A DNA stretch of 5,865 nucleotides from an uncultured Rhodanobacteraceae bacterium. GTDB taxonomy: Bacteria; Pseudomonadota; Gammaproteobacteria; Xanthomonadales; Rhodanobacteraceae. The stretch covers positions 1-5,865 of the forward strand of contig CALFNI010000549.1 of assembly GCA_937902695.1 (NCBI GenBank), read 5' to 3'. The position numbers were made by a program, and so were the translations under genes. Shown here piece after piece: positions 1 through 5,639 of the stretch (position 1 is the first letter of the stretch; each line of letters opens with the position of its first letter). A model generated the notes under the pieces. The model was not told where the DNA came from. It did not search any database and was given only the letters and a program-made list of their open reading frames with translations.

Positions 1-549
1 CGGACGCGCGACGAGCAACGCGCCGCCGCGCGCGGCGAGCCAGCCGTAGAACGCCAGCACGACGAACTCCGAGGTGATGCTCGTGATCGCGAGCACGGCA
101 ATTTGCGGCGCGATCGCGTGTGTCGCGTCGACGAATTGCGGCAGCAGCGCCGTGAAGAACAGGATCGCCTTGGGATTCGCGAGCTGCAGCAGGACGCCCT
201 GACGCCACATGCGAAGCGTCCCCGGCACCGGCGCCGCGATCCGCTGCATCGGACCCGTGCCACGCAGCGCATCGCGCCATGCACTGACGCCGAGCCACGT
301 GAGATACGCCACGCCGAGCCACCGGATCGCGGTGAACGCCGGCGCGGCGACGGCGACGAGCGCGGCGAGTCCGATTGCCGATGCGGTGAACCAGATCGCG
401 TTGCCGGAGAGGATGCCGAGGTTCGCGGCGATCGCCTTGCGCGGGCCGTGACGCATGCCCTGGCCGACGACATAGAGGACCGCCGGGCCCGGCACGAACG
501 AGGCGACCGTTGCGGTGATGAGGAAGGCGAGCCAGATCGAGAAGTTCAT
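1..549 (-). CDS. LysE/RhtB-family amino-acid exporter, 3' end cut off by window edge
   Basis: This is an inner-membrane exporter of the LysE/RhtB family, which pumps amino acids or their analogues (lysine, homoserine, threonine and others) out of the cell. The frame is open from the ATG at 549 to base 1, giving 183 residues, against about 205-210 for the family, so roughly the last helix is missing. The N-terminus MNFSIWLAFLITATVASFVP runs into the family's PGP motif (residues 20-22). Further marks are the G-rich second helix (about 44-68), a third helix (about 70-90), NPKAILFF (125-132) followed by PQF (137-139), and hydrophobic stretches at about 147-172. No convincing Shine-Dalgarno sequence precedes the ATG, but the N-terminus fits the family exactly. 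It lies downstream of glnA on the same strand, separated by 116 bp with a strong hairpin, so co-transcription is doubtful. The substrate cannot be read from sequence. Confidence 0.9.
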   Translation of the reverse strand, partial: MNFSIWLAFLITATVASFVPGPAVLYVVGQGMRHGPRKAIAANLGILSGNAIWFTASAIGLAALVAVAAPAFTAIRWLGVAYLTWLGVSAWRDALRGTGPMQRIAAPVPGTLRMWRQGVLLQLANPKAILFFTALLPQFVDATHAIAPQIAVLAITSITSEFVVLAFYGWLAARGGALLVARP

Positions 550-607
550 CGTACCGTTCGCAAGTCCCAATCGAACGTGAGGACCGATTCGTCTACAGCT
601 TCGTTGG

Positions 608-648
608 CCCTCACCCCAACCCTCTCCCGCGCAGCGGGAGAGGGGGTT
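608..648. repeat. GC-rich hairpin, dispersed REP-like repeat; possible end of the glnA transcript
   Basis: A perfect 11-bp stem (620-630 with 634-644, arms CCCTCTCCCGC and GCGGGAGAGGG) closes a 3-base loop. It is preceded by CCCTCACCCCAA on the plus strand, and AA (618-619) can re-pair with TT (647-648) across a GG bulge. The CCCTCACCCC...CTCTCCCGC...GCGGGAGAGGG pattern is a widespread intergenic repeat in high-GC proteobacteria, as I recall. It lies 22-46 bases past the glnA stop. There is no U-run on either side, so it is a poor classical intrinsic terminator, but it could still block 3' exonucleases or support Rho-dependent ending. Confidence 0.6.
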
Positions 649-665
649 GCCGCGTTGCGCCTTGC

Positions 666-2075
666 TTAGATCGCGTAATACATCTGGTACTCGAGCGGAT
701 GCGTCGCCGCGCGGAAGCGCGTGACTTCCTGCATCTTGAGGTCGATGTAGCCGTCGATGAAGTCGTCGGTCATTACGCCGCCGGCCTTCAGGAACGCGCG
801 ATCCTTGTCGAGCGCTTCGAGCGCCTGATCGAGCGAGTGGCAGACGGTCGGTATGTTCTTCTCTTCCTCGGGCGGCAGATCGTAGAGATCCTTGTCGCTC
901 GGCGCGCCCGGGTCGATCTTGTTGAGGATGCCGTCGAGGCCGGCCATCATCAGCGCCGTGAAGGTGAGGTAGCCCGAATTGATCGGATCGGGAAAGCGCA
1001 CCTCGATGCGGCGTCCCTTCGGCGAATGCACGAACGGGATGCGGCAGCTCGCGGAGCGGTTGCGCGCGGAGTACGCCAACATGACCGGCGCCTCGAAGCC
1101 CGGCACGAGACGCTTGTAGCTGTTCGTCGTCGAGTTCGAGAACGCGTTGATCGCGCGCGCGTGCTTGAAGATGCCGCCGATGTAGTAGAGCGCAGTCTGC
1201 GAAAGGCCGCCGTAAAGATCGCCGGCGAACAGGTTCTGGCCGTTCTTCGCGAGCGACTGGTGCACGTGCATGCCCGAGCCGTTGTCGCCGACGATGGGCT
1301 TGGGCATGAACGTGACGGTCTTGCCGTTCTGGTGCGCGACGTTCTTGATCACGTACTTCATCGTGATCAGCTCGTCGGCTTTCTTGACGAGCGTGGAGAA
1401 CTGCGTGCCGATCTCGCACTGGCCCGCGGTCGCGACTTCGTGATGATGCACCTCGACGGTCATGCCGCACGCTTCGAGCACCTTGCACATTTCGCTGCGC
1501 AGGTCCTGGAACGAATCGACCGGCGGCACCGGGAAATAACCGCCCTTGACGCCCGGACGCTGGCCCGAATTGCCGCCTTCGAGCTTCGATGAAGACGTCC
1601 ACGCGCCTTCTTCGGAATCGATCTCGTACATGACGCGGTGCATGTCGTTCTGGAAGCGCACCGAGTCGAAGATGAAGAACTCGGGCTCCGGACCGAAGAA
1701 TGCCGTGTCGGCGATGCCGGTCGACTTGAGGTACGCCTCGGCGCGCTTGGCGACCGAGCGCGGATCGCGCGCATACGCCTGCATCGTCGACGGCTCGAGC
1801 ACGTCGCACTGCAGCAGCAGCGTCTTGTGCGCGGCGAACGGATCGATGACGGCGCTCGCCGCGTCCGGCATCAGGACCATGTCGGATTCGTTGATGCCCT
1901 TCCAGCCGGCGATCGACGAGCCGTCGAACATCTTGCCGTCCTCGAACAGCGACTCGTCGACCGAGTGCGCCGGGAAGCTCACGTGGTGCTGCTTGCCGAG
2001 CATGTCGGCGAAGCGGAGATCGACGAACTCGACCTCGTTGTCCTTGATCATCTTGAAGACCTGATTCGTGGCCAT
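666..2075 (-). CDS. glnA: Glutamine synthetase, type I (GSI-beta, adenylylated form)
   Basis: This cytoplasmic dodecameric enzyme makes glutamine from glutamate, ammonia and ATP, the main entry of ammonium into metabolism. The product is 469 residues, the same length as the E. coli enzyme, and is colinear with it. The beta-grasp domain comes first (about 1-105, including MFDGSSI at 49-55 and INESDM at 61-66), then the catalytic domain. Visible active-site parts are GPEPEF (metal ligands E130, E132), NGSGMHVH (265-272, H270), YKRLVPG (320-326), ARNRSAS (337-343, R340) and RIEVRFPDP (356-364, E358). DLYDLPPEE (396-404) carries Y398, the tyrosine modified by the adenylyltransferase GlnE. Start choice: the frame stays open upstream to 3044, but the extension crosses the sigma-54 promoter and runs antisense to uppP. 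The ATG at 2075 gives the family N-terminus, with GGGAC about 6 bases upstream as a weak Shine-Dalgarno. Transcription is predicted to be sigma-54/NtrC dependent. No ntrBC genes follow; the next gene is an exporter. Confidence 0.98.
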   Translation of the reverse strand: MATNQVFKMIKDNEVEFVDLRFADMLGKQHHVSFPAHSVDESLFEDGKMFDGSSIAGWKGINESDMVLMPDAASAVIDPFAAHKTLLLQCDVLEPSTMQAYARDPRSVAKRAEAYLKSTGIADTAFFGPEPEFFIFDSVRFQNDMHRVMYEIDSEEGAWTSSSKLEGGNSGQRPGVKGGYFPVPPVDSFQDLRSEMCKVLEACGMTVEVHHHEVATAGQCEIGTQFSTLVKKADELITMKYVIKNVAHQNGKTVTFMPKPIVGDNGSGMHVHQSLAKNGQNLFAGDLYGGLSQTALYYIGGIFKHARAINAFSNSTTNSYKRLVPGFEAPVMLAYSARNRSASCRIPFVHSPKGRRIEVRFPDPINSGYLTFTALMMAGLDGILNKIDPGAPSDKDLYDLPPEEEKNIPTVCHSLDQALEALDKDRAFLKAGGVMTDDFIDGYIDLKMQEVTRFRAATHPLEYQMYYAI

Positions 2076-2101
2076 CGCACGTCCCGGAAAGGTTGTAGTG
2101 G

Positions 2102-2117
2102 GCTTGCAGGAGCAAGC
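2102..2117. repeat. Inverted repeat over the -12 element and start region of the glnA promoter
   Basis: GCTTGC (2102-2107), spacer AGGA and GCAAGC (2112-2117) form a perfect 6-bp inverted repeat. It covers the TTGC box of the sigma-54 promoter and reaches almost to the predicted transcription start near 2100. It could be an operator or chance self-complementarity created by the fixed TTGC box; no known regulator is recognised. Confidence 0.4.
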
Positions 2118-2126
2118 GATGTGCCA
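2112..2126 (-). promoter_or_regulatory. Sigma-54 (RpoN) -24/-12 promoter of glnA
   Basis: Read on the minus strand, the element is TGGCACATCGCTTGC, flanked by C upstream and T downstream. It matches the sigma-54 consensus TGGCAC-N5-TTGC at every fixed base, with the required 10 bases between GG and GC. With the C of TTGC at -12, transcription would begin near 2100, leaving a leader of about 25 bases before the glnA ATG. Sigma-54 polymerase cannot open DNA without an activator ATPase. The NtrC-type palindromes upstream supply the expected activator sites, and glnA is the classic gene controlled this way. Confidence 0.9.
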
Positions 2127-2146
2127 GCACTGCATCGTTTGAAATG

Positions 2147-2162
2147 CCACTGAAAACAGTGG
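2147..2162. repeat. Inverted repeat CCACTG-AAAA-CAGTGG between enhancer and promoter
   Basis: Perfect 6-bp arms (2147-2152 and 2157-2162) flank four A bases. It lies at about -47 to -62 relative to the predicted glnA start, in the stretch that must bend to bring NtrC to the polymerase. It does not match an IHF site. It may be an operator, or a small hairpin if transcribed from either side. No regulator is recognised. Confidence 0.4.
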
Positions 2163-2188
2163 GTTGAAAGTTCTCGTTGCGCAACTAC

Positions 2189-2203
2189 GCACCATTTTGG
2201 TGC
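2189..2203. promoter_or_regulatory. NtrC-binding enhancer, promoter-proximal site
   Basis: GCACCATTTTGGTGC is a perfect palindrome apart from its centre and matches the NtrC (GlnG) consensus GCACCA-N3-TGGTGC exactly. Its centre (2196) lies about 96 bases upstream of the predicted glnA start. Phosphorylated NtrC, made under nitrogen limitation, would bind here as a dimer and contact sigma-54 polymerase by DNA looping. Confidence 0.85.
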
Positions 2204-2219
2204 TAATGATTTGCCAAAA

Positions 2220-2234
2220 GCACGAAATTGGTGC
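2220..2234. promoter_or_regulatory. NtrC-binding enhancer, promoter-distal site
   Basis: GCACGAAATTGGTGC matches the NtrC consensus with one change in the left arm (G for C). Its centre (2227) is 31 bp, about three helical turns, from the centre of the proximal site, so two NtrC dimers would lie on the same face of the DNA. From memory, the two strong E. coli glnA sites have nearly the same spacing (near -108 and -140). It also lies just upstream of the uppP leader. Confidence 0.8.
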
Positions 2235-2257
2235 TTCGCGTAAATGCGTTCGCGTGA

Positions 2258-2288
2258 TTGCCGGCGCAGCACCGATCTCGCCTATCCT
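2258..2288 (+). promoter_or_regulatory. Possible weak sigma-70-type promoter for uppP
   Basis: TTGCCG (2258-2263, 4 of 6 to TTGACA) and TATCCT (2283-2288, 4 of 6 to TATAAT) are separated by 19 bp, which is longer than ideal. Transcription would start near 2295, giving a leader of about 33 bases to the uppP GTG. The distal NtrC site ends 23 bp upstream of the -35 box. This is the best candidate I can see, not a firm call. Confidence 0.3.
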
Positions 2289-2327
2289 TCGCGCCTTCCG
2301 CAACCGGACGATCAGGGGAAAACGCAC

Positions 2328-3119
2328 GTGGGCGAGCTCGTCAACCTGATCCTGCTCGGCGTCATCGAGGGCGTCACCGAGTTCCTGCCGATCTCGAGCA
2401 CGGGGCATCTGCTCATTGCCGAGCACTGGCTCGGCCATCGATCGGAGGTCTTCAACGTCGTGATCCAGGCCGGCGCGATCCTCGCGGTCGTGCTGATCTA
2501 CTGGCGGCGCCTGTGGGAGCTCGCGACCGGCCTTGGCGATCCGAAGAACCGCGACTACGCGCTGAAGCTCGCCGTCGCGTTCCTGATCACGGCGGTGCTC
2601 GGCTTCCTCGCCACGAAGCTCGGTTTCGAGCTGCCCAAGACGATCACGCCGGTCGCGTGGGCGCTGATCGTCGGCGGCGTCTGGATGATCGGCGCCGAGA
2701 TGCTCGCCGCGCGTCAGCCTGAGCGCAGCGACATCACCTGGCGCGTCGCGATCCTCGTCGGGCTCGCGCAAGTCGTCGCGGGCATCTTCCCGGGCACGTC
2801 GCGCTCGGCGGCGACGATCTTCGTCGCGATGCTGGCCGGCACCGGCAACCGTGCGGCGGCAACCGAGTTCGCGTTCCTCGTCGGCATTCCGACGATGTTC
2901 GCGGCGAGCGGCTACGAGCTCATGAAGGCGATGAAGGCCGGCGGCGCGCACGAAGACTGGTCCGGGCTCGCGATCGCGTTCGTGGTCTCGCTCGTCACGG
3001 CGTTCGTCGCGGTGAAATGGCTGCTCGGCTACATCCGCACGCACCGCTTCACGGCGTTCGCGATCTACCGCATCGCGCTCGGCATCGCGCTGCTCGTGTT
3101 CCTGCCGGCCGGGATCTAG
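2328..3119 (+). CDS. uppP: Undecaprenyl-diphosphate phosphatase (BacA/UppP)
   Basis: This integral inner-membrane enzyme removes a phosphate from undecaprenyl diphosphate on the periplasmic side. That recycles the lipid carrier for peptidoglycan and other surface polymers; overproduction gives bacitracin resistance in E. coli. The product is 263 residues (E. coli about 273). The first signature is [14 protein letters not shown] (14-27), holding E14, E18, S24 and H27, the equivalents of catalytic Glu17, Glu21, Ser27 and His30. The second is PGTSRS (155-160) with R159, equivalent to Arg174. About eight hydrophobic segments are visible, for example 41-58, 80-98, 107-125, 139-153, 160-172, 180-195, 213-230 and 243-260. 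Start: GTG at 2328, preceded by AGGGGAA at 2314-2320. An upstream in-frame ATG at 2244 would add 28 hydrophilic residues unlike the family. It is transcribed away from glnA and shares the 252-bp region with its nitrogen-control sites. Confidence 0.96.
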   Translation: MGELVNLILLGVIEGVTEFLPISSTGHLLIAEHWLGHRSEVFNVVIQAGAILAVVLIYWRRLWELATGLGDPKNRDYALKLAVAFLITAVLGFLATKLGFELPKTITPVAWALIVGGVWMIGAEMLAARQPERSDITWRVAILVGLAQVVAGIFPGTSRSAATIFVAMLAGTGNRAAATEFAFLVGIPTMFAASGYELMKAMKAGGAHEDWSGLAIAFVVSLVTAFVAVKWLLGYIRTHRFTAFAIYRIALGIALLVFLPAGI

Positions 3120-3270
3120 CTAGCCTCAGCCGGCGAGCGCGTCGCCATGCGCCGCGCATCGTCGGCGCGGACACGAAGGTCCCTCGTGCCTTGCGCGAAC
3201 CGGATGCCCTTCTCGCCGACACGCGGCGGGTGCGAGGCTTGCCGTCGGCGCCGCGCAGGGCGCCCGATCC
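3120..3270. other. Convergent intergenic gap; weak hairpins only
   Basis: This lies between the ends of uppP (plus) and the oxygenase gene (minus). I see no gene. Short hairpins are possible: GCGCCG/CGGCGC at 3149-3154 and 3163-3168, and GGCGCC repeated at 3247-3252 and 3259-3264. The second pair ends seven bases beyond the oxygenase stop. Neither has a U-run, and such stems are common by chance at this GC content, so a shared terminator is only a possibility. Confidence 0.4.
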
Positions 3271-4590
3271 TCAGATGCCGGCGGCTTCGTTGAACTCGCC
3301 GATCGCGGGCACGAGCGTCGTCAGCGCCTCGCGCTCGACGTCGGTGAGGTGCGGATTCCAGACGTCCATCAGCATGACGACGCGCGTCTTGTCGCTGCGG
3401 TTCCACGCTTCGTGCTCGAACGTGTCGTCGAACGTGAAGCAGCGGCCTTCCTGCCAGCCCGTCGATTCGCCGCTGACGTGCAGCCGGATGTCGCCGTCGG
3501 GAACGACGAGCCCGAGGTGCGTGACGAGCCGCGTGTTCGTGACGCCGGTGTGCGGCAGGATGTGCGAGCCCGCGGTGAGTACCGAATAGCAGCACTCGGG
3601 CGAGTGGTCGCGCACGAAGCAGAGCGGCACCTTGTCCAGTACCGCCGACGTGCGCGGACAGCGCGCGTGGTTCGGCTCGTAGCGCGCGCCGTGGCGATGG
3701 AAGAAGAACGCATTCCAGACCGGCTTGCCGCCGATCGCGTTGGCGAGATGGCCTTCGAGCTGGTTGTCCTCGAAGTGGCCGAGGAACGGCTCGAAGCCGG
3801 AATCCTCGGCGAGCACGGCGAGCATTTCCTCGCGGATCGACGTCGCCGCGGCTTCGAGCTCGGCGTACCACGGGAAGAGCTCGGGCGCGTAGAAGCGGGT
3901 CGTCGGCAGGTCCGGGAAATAGAGAAACTTCGGCCGCTGCGCCGGATCGGGGAAGTTCGCCGGAAGCTCGGTCAGGTACACCGAGAGGCATTTCTCGACG
4001 CGCGCGAGCGCCGCCGCGCCGTGCCGATCGCGCAGCGGCTGCATCAGTGCCGAAAAGAGCCGGCGCCGGCCGGCCGCGACGGTGCGCATCGCGTGCAGCA
4101 CGAGCGGGCGAAGGCCGGGCGGCGTCGTGTCGTCGCCGAGCCATTGGCCGGCGTTCTGCGCCGAGTAGATCGCGCCGAAAAAGAGCGGCAGCGCATCCCG
4201 CGGACGGCCGGCGCCCTCCATGACTTCGCCGAGCCGAAGCCGCGCGAGGTAGAGACCGGGCGCGATTTTCAACGCCGAGCGCAACGCGTCGATCGACTGA
4301 TCCAGCCGGCCGAGCGCGGCGTTCGTCACGCCGAGATTCGTCAGCGTGACCGGATCGTCGGGAGCGACGCCCCGCGCGCGCTCGAGCAGCGCCAGCGCCT
4401 GCGCGTAGCGACCGCGCTCGTGCGCGAGGATCGCGACGAAATTGAGCGCGTCGGTCTCGCGCGGCGCATCGCGCAGGATCGCGAGAAACGCCTGCTCGGC
4501 CTCGGTGATGCGGCCGGCGCCGGCGAGACGTTTCGCCTCGTCGATGCGCGCGGCGACAGCGGTCTCGCGCGCGGTGCTTGCTTCGGTCAT
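3271..4590 (-). CDS. TPR-repeat protein with aspartyl/asparaginyl beta-hydroxylase-type Fe(II)/2-oxoglutarate oxygenase domain
   Basis: The 439-residue protein begins with about four TPR units (roughly 12-45, 46-79, 80-113, 114-147; for example ALNFVAILAHERGRYAQALA), a protein-binding module. An oxygenase domain of the aspartyl/asparaginyl beta-hydroxylase family (Pfam Asp_Arg_Hydrox) occupies about 225-415. It shows HTGVTNTRLVTHLGL (347-361) and FDDTFEHEAWNRSDKTR (387-403). H347 and H393 are the predicted iron ligands, 46 residues apart as in human AspH (His679/His725), with no Asp ligand, as in that family. H358 and R403 fit the 2-oxoglutarate pocket (human His690, Arg735). No signal peptide or membrane helix is seen, so it is probably cytoplasmic, unlike the human enzyme. 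The substrate is unknown; a protein side chain is likely given the TPRs, but LpxO-like lipid hydroxylation belongs to the same superfamily. The ATG at 4590 has only a weak GGA upstream. Confidence 0.9.
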   Translation of the reverse strand: MTEASTARETAVAARIDEAKRLAGAGRITEAEQAFLAILRDAPRETDALNFVAILAHERGRYAQALALLERARGVAPDDPVTLTNLGVTNAALGRLDQSIDALRSALKIAPGLYLARLRLGEVMEGAGRPRDALPLFFGAIYSAQNAGQWLGDDTTPPGLRPLVLHAMRTVAAGRRRLFSALMQPLRDRHGAAALARVEKCLSVYLTELPANFPDPAQRPKFLYFPDLPTTRFYAPELFPWYAELEAAATSIREEMLAVLAEDSGFEPFLGHFEDNQLEGHLANAIGGKPVWNAFFFHRHGARYEPNHARCPRTSAVLDKVPLCFVRDHSPECCYSVLTAGSHILPHTGVTNTRLVTHLGLVVPDGDIRLHVSGESTGWQEGRCFTFDDTFEHEAWNRSDKTRVVMLMDVWNPHLTDVEREALTTLVPAIGEFNEAAGI

Positions 4591-4640
4591 GTTCCGGAAA
4601 ACCGTTTGCGTGGCCGCATGCTAGCAAGGTTTCGCCGGAG

Positions 4641-4667
4641 CCGGTGCGCCGCTGCCGGCGCAACCGG
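4641..4667 (-). terminator. Strong GC hairpin after the propeller gene, terminator candidate without U-run
   Basis: CCGGTGCGCCG (4641-4651) pairs with CGGCGC (4656-4661) and ACCGG (4663-4667), giving an 11-bp stem with one bulged A (4662) and a 4-base loop. It begins seven bases past the stop codon of the propeller gene and lies 51 bases before the oxygenase ATG. The following minus-strand sequence has no U-run, so it may protect the 3' end or attenuate rather than end transcription outright. It argues against simple co-transcription of the two genes. Confidence 0.4.
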
Positions 4668-4673
4668 TCGCGA

Positions 4674-5639
4674 TCACTCGAAGCCGTCCGTGAGGATGCG
4701 GTTCTCGAACAGCACGACGCCGCCGTTGCCGCCGGCGATCGCGGGTCCGCCGCGCAGCGTGATCGCGGCGAGCGCATTCGCATTCGGATCGCAGTAGCCG
4801 GTCTCCCAGGTCACGCCGGCATCGCGCGTTTCATAGAGGCAGCCCTGCAGCGAAACGGCATACCAGTGCATGTCGTCGCGATGGACGAGATCGAGGAGGA
4901 GGCTCGCATCCGGCGTCGCGCCGATCAGCTGCCAGCTGCCGCCGCCGTCGGCCGTCGACCAGAGCTCGCCCGGCTGCGTCGCGACGACACCGCGAGCATC
5001 ATCGAGAAAATCGGCGGCGACGATCTCGCCGTGCGTGAACGCGAGCGGGGCCCAGCTCACGCCGGCGTCGTCGGTGCGCAGGATGCTGCCGAGGCTGCCG
5101 GCCTCGCTCGAAATGCCGCCGCTCGCGTAGCCGACCGATGCACTCGGAAAATGCAGCTCGTCGAAGTAGAAATCCTGCGTTTCGGGCCAGCGCGGTTGCC
5201 AGTGGGCGCCGCCGTCGTCGCTCGTCAAGAGCGTGCCGCCCTGGATCGCGACGAGATGGCCCGCGTCGCCGAAGTACACGTCGAATACGCTGCCGAAGTT
5301 GTCGCTGAGGCCGCCGAGCTCCTCCCAGTGCTGGCCGCGATCGGTGCTGTGATAGAAGCCGAGGCGCGCGGCGTAGAGCTCGTCCGTGCTCGACGCGTGC
5401 GCGAACAGGAGGCTCTGCTGCAATCCGGTGCCGAACACGTGCCAGGAGAGCCCGCCGTCGTCGGTCGTCATCGCGTCGCTGAATGCGCATGTCGCAAAGC
5501 CGTGCAGGCGGTCGGAGAAATCGATGTCGGTGACATCGCAGCCCGCATCGACCGATGCCGGGATCCATGCCGTGTCGCGTCCGTCCGGGAGGGCGGCGCC
5601 GAGCGCAAGCGCAAGAAGCGGTGTAGCGAGTGCAAGCAT
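4674..5639 (-). CDS. Secreted Ycf48/BNR-like seven-bladed beta-propeller protein with C-terminal DGFE tail
   Basis: The 321-residue product starts with a hydrophobic stretch (2-17) resembling a signal peptide, with possible cleavage around residues 16-24, so it is probably exported. Six Asp-box turns (S/T-x-D-x-G-x-x-W type) end at W66, W105, W147, W196, W236 and W278. Each is preceded by a strand pattern such as VTDIDFSDRLHGFATC or IVAADFLDDARGVVAT. A seventh unit (about 289-314, ending GGNGGVVLFENR) lacks the box. This is the arrangement of the Ycf48/HCF136-like and BNR/sialidase-like folds. Catalytic sialidase residues are not evident and no enzyme activity is proposed; these folds often serve as binding or assembly scaffolds. 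Four cysteines remain after the signal (C34, C51, C267, C283). The chain ends in ILTDGFE. Start: ATG at 5639 has AGGAA five bases upstream; the in-frame ATG at 5726 would bury the hydrophobic stretch and lacks such a site. Function unknown. Confidence 0.85.
   Translation of the reverse strand: MLALATPLLALALGAALPDGRDTAWIPASVDAGCDVTDIDFSDRLHGFATCAFSDAMTTDDGGLSWHVFGTGLQQSLLFAHASSTDELYAARLGFYHSTDRGQHWEELGGLSDNFGSVFDVYFGDAGHLVAIQGGTLLTSDDGGAHWQPRWPETQDFYFDELHFPSASVGYASGGISSEAGSLGSILRTDDAGVSWAPLAFTHGEIVAADFLDDARGVVATQPGELWSTADGGGSWQLIGATPDASLLLDLVHRDDMHWYAVSLQGCLYETRDAGVTWETGYCDPNANALAAITLRGGPAIAGGNGGVVLFENRILTDGFE

Noticed and set aside
103..669. Plus-strand open frames antisense to the exporter gene
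   Set aside because: The Arg/Asp/Glu-rich translation runs through the repeat hairpin, while the minus strand encodes a well-marked LysE-family protein.
699..1592. Plus-strand 297-codon open frame antisense to glnA
   Set aside because: It is a mirror of the strongly biased glnA codons, with no domain or Shine-Dalgarno evidence.
2076..3044. Upstream in-frame extension of glnA giving a 792-residue protein
   Set aside because: The added part runs antisense through uppP and across the sigma-54 promoter and NtrC sites, and is Arg/Asp/Glu-rich low-complexity sequence typical of a GC-rich shadow frame. The 2075 start gives the exact family length.
3214..3250. CGCCGAC...GTCGGCG inverted repeat as a terminator for the convergent genes
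   Set aside because: The 7-bp arms are 23 bases apart with no U-run; this is expected by chance at this GC content.
3116..4783. Minus-strand 555-codon open frame overlapping the oxygenase gene
   Set aside because: It is a shifted frame of the real gene, dominated by Arg and Ala, and it spans two genes and two intergenic gaps.
3349..4797. Long plus-strand open frame (482 codons) antisense to the oxygenase gene
   Set aside because: The translation is Arg/Val/Ala/Glu-rich without recognisable domains, and it runs past the oxygenase start into the next gene. The opposite strand encodes a clear TPR-oxygenase.
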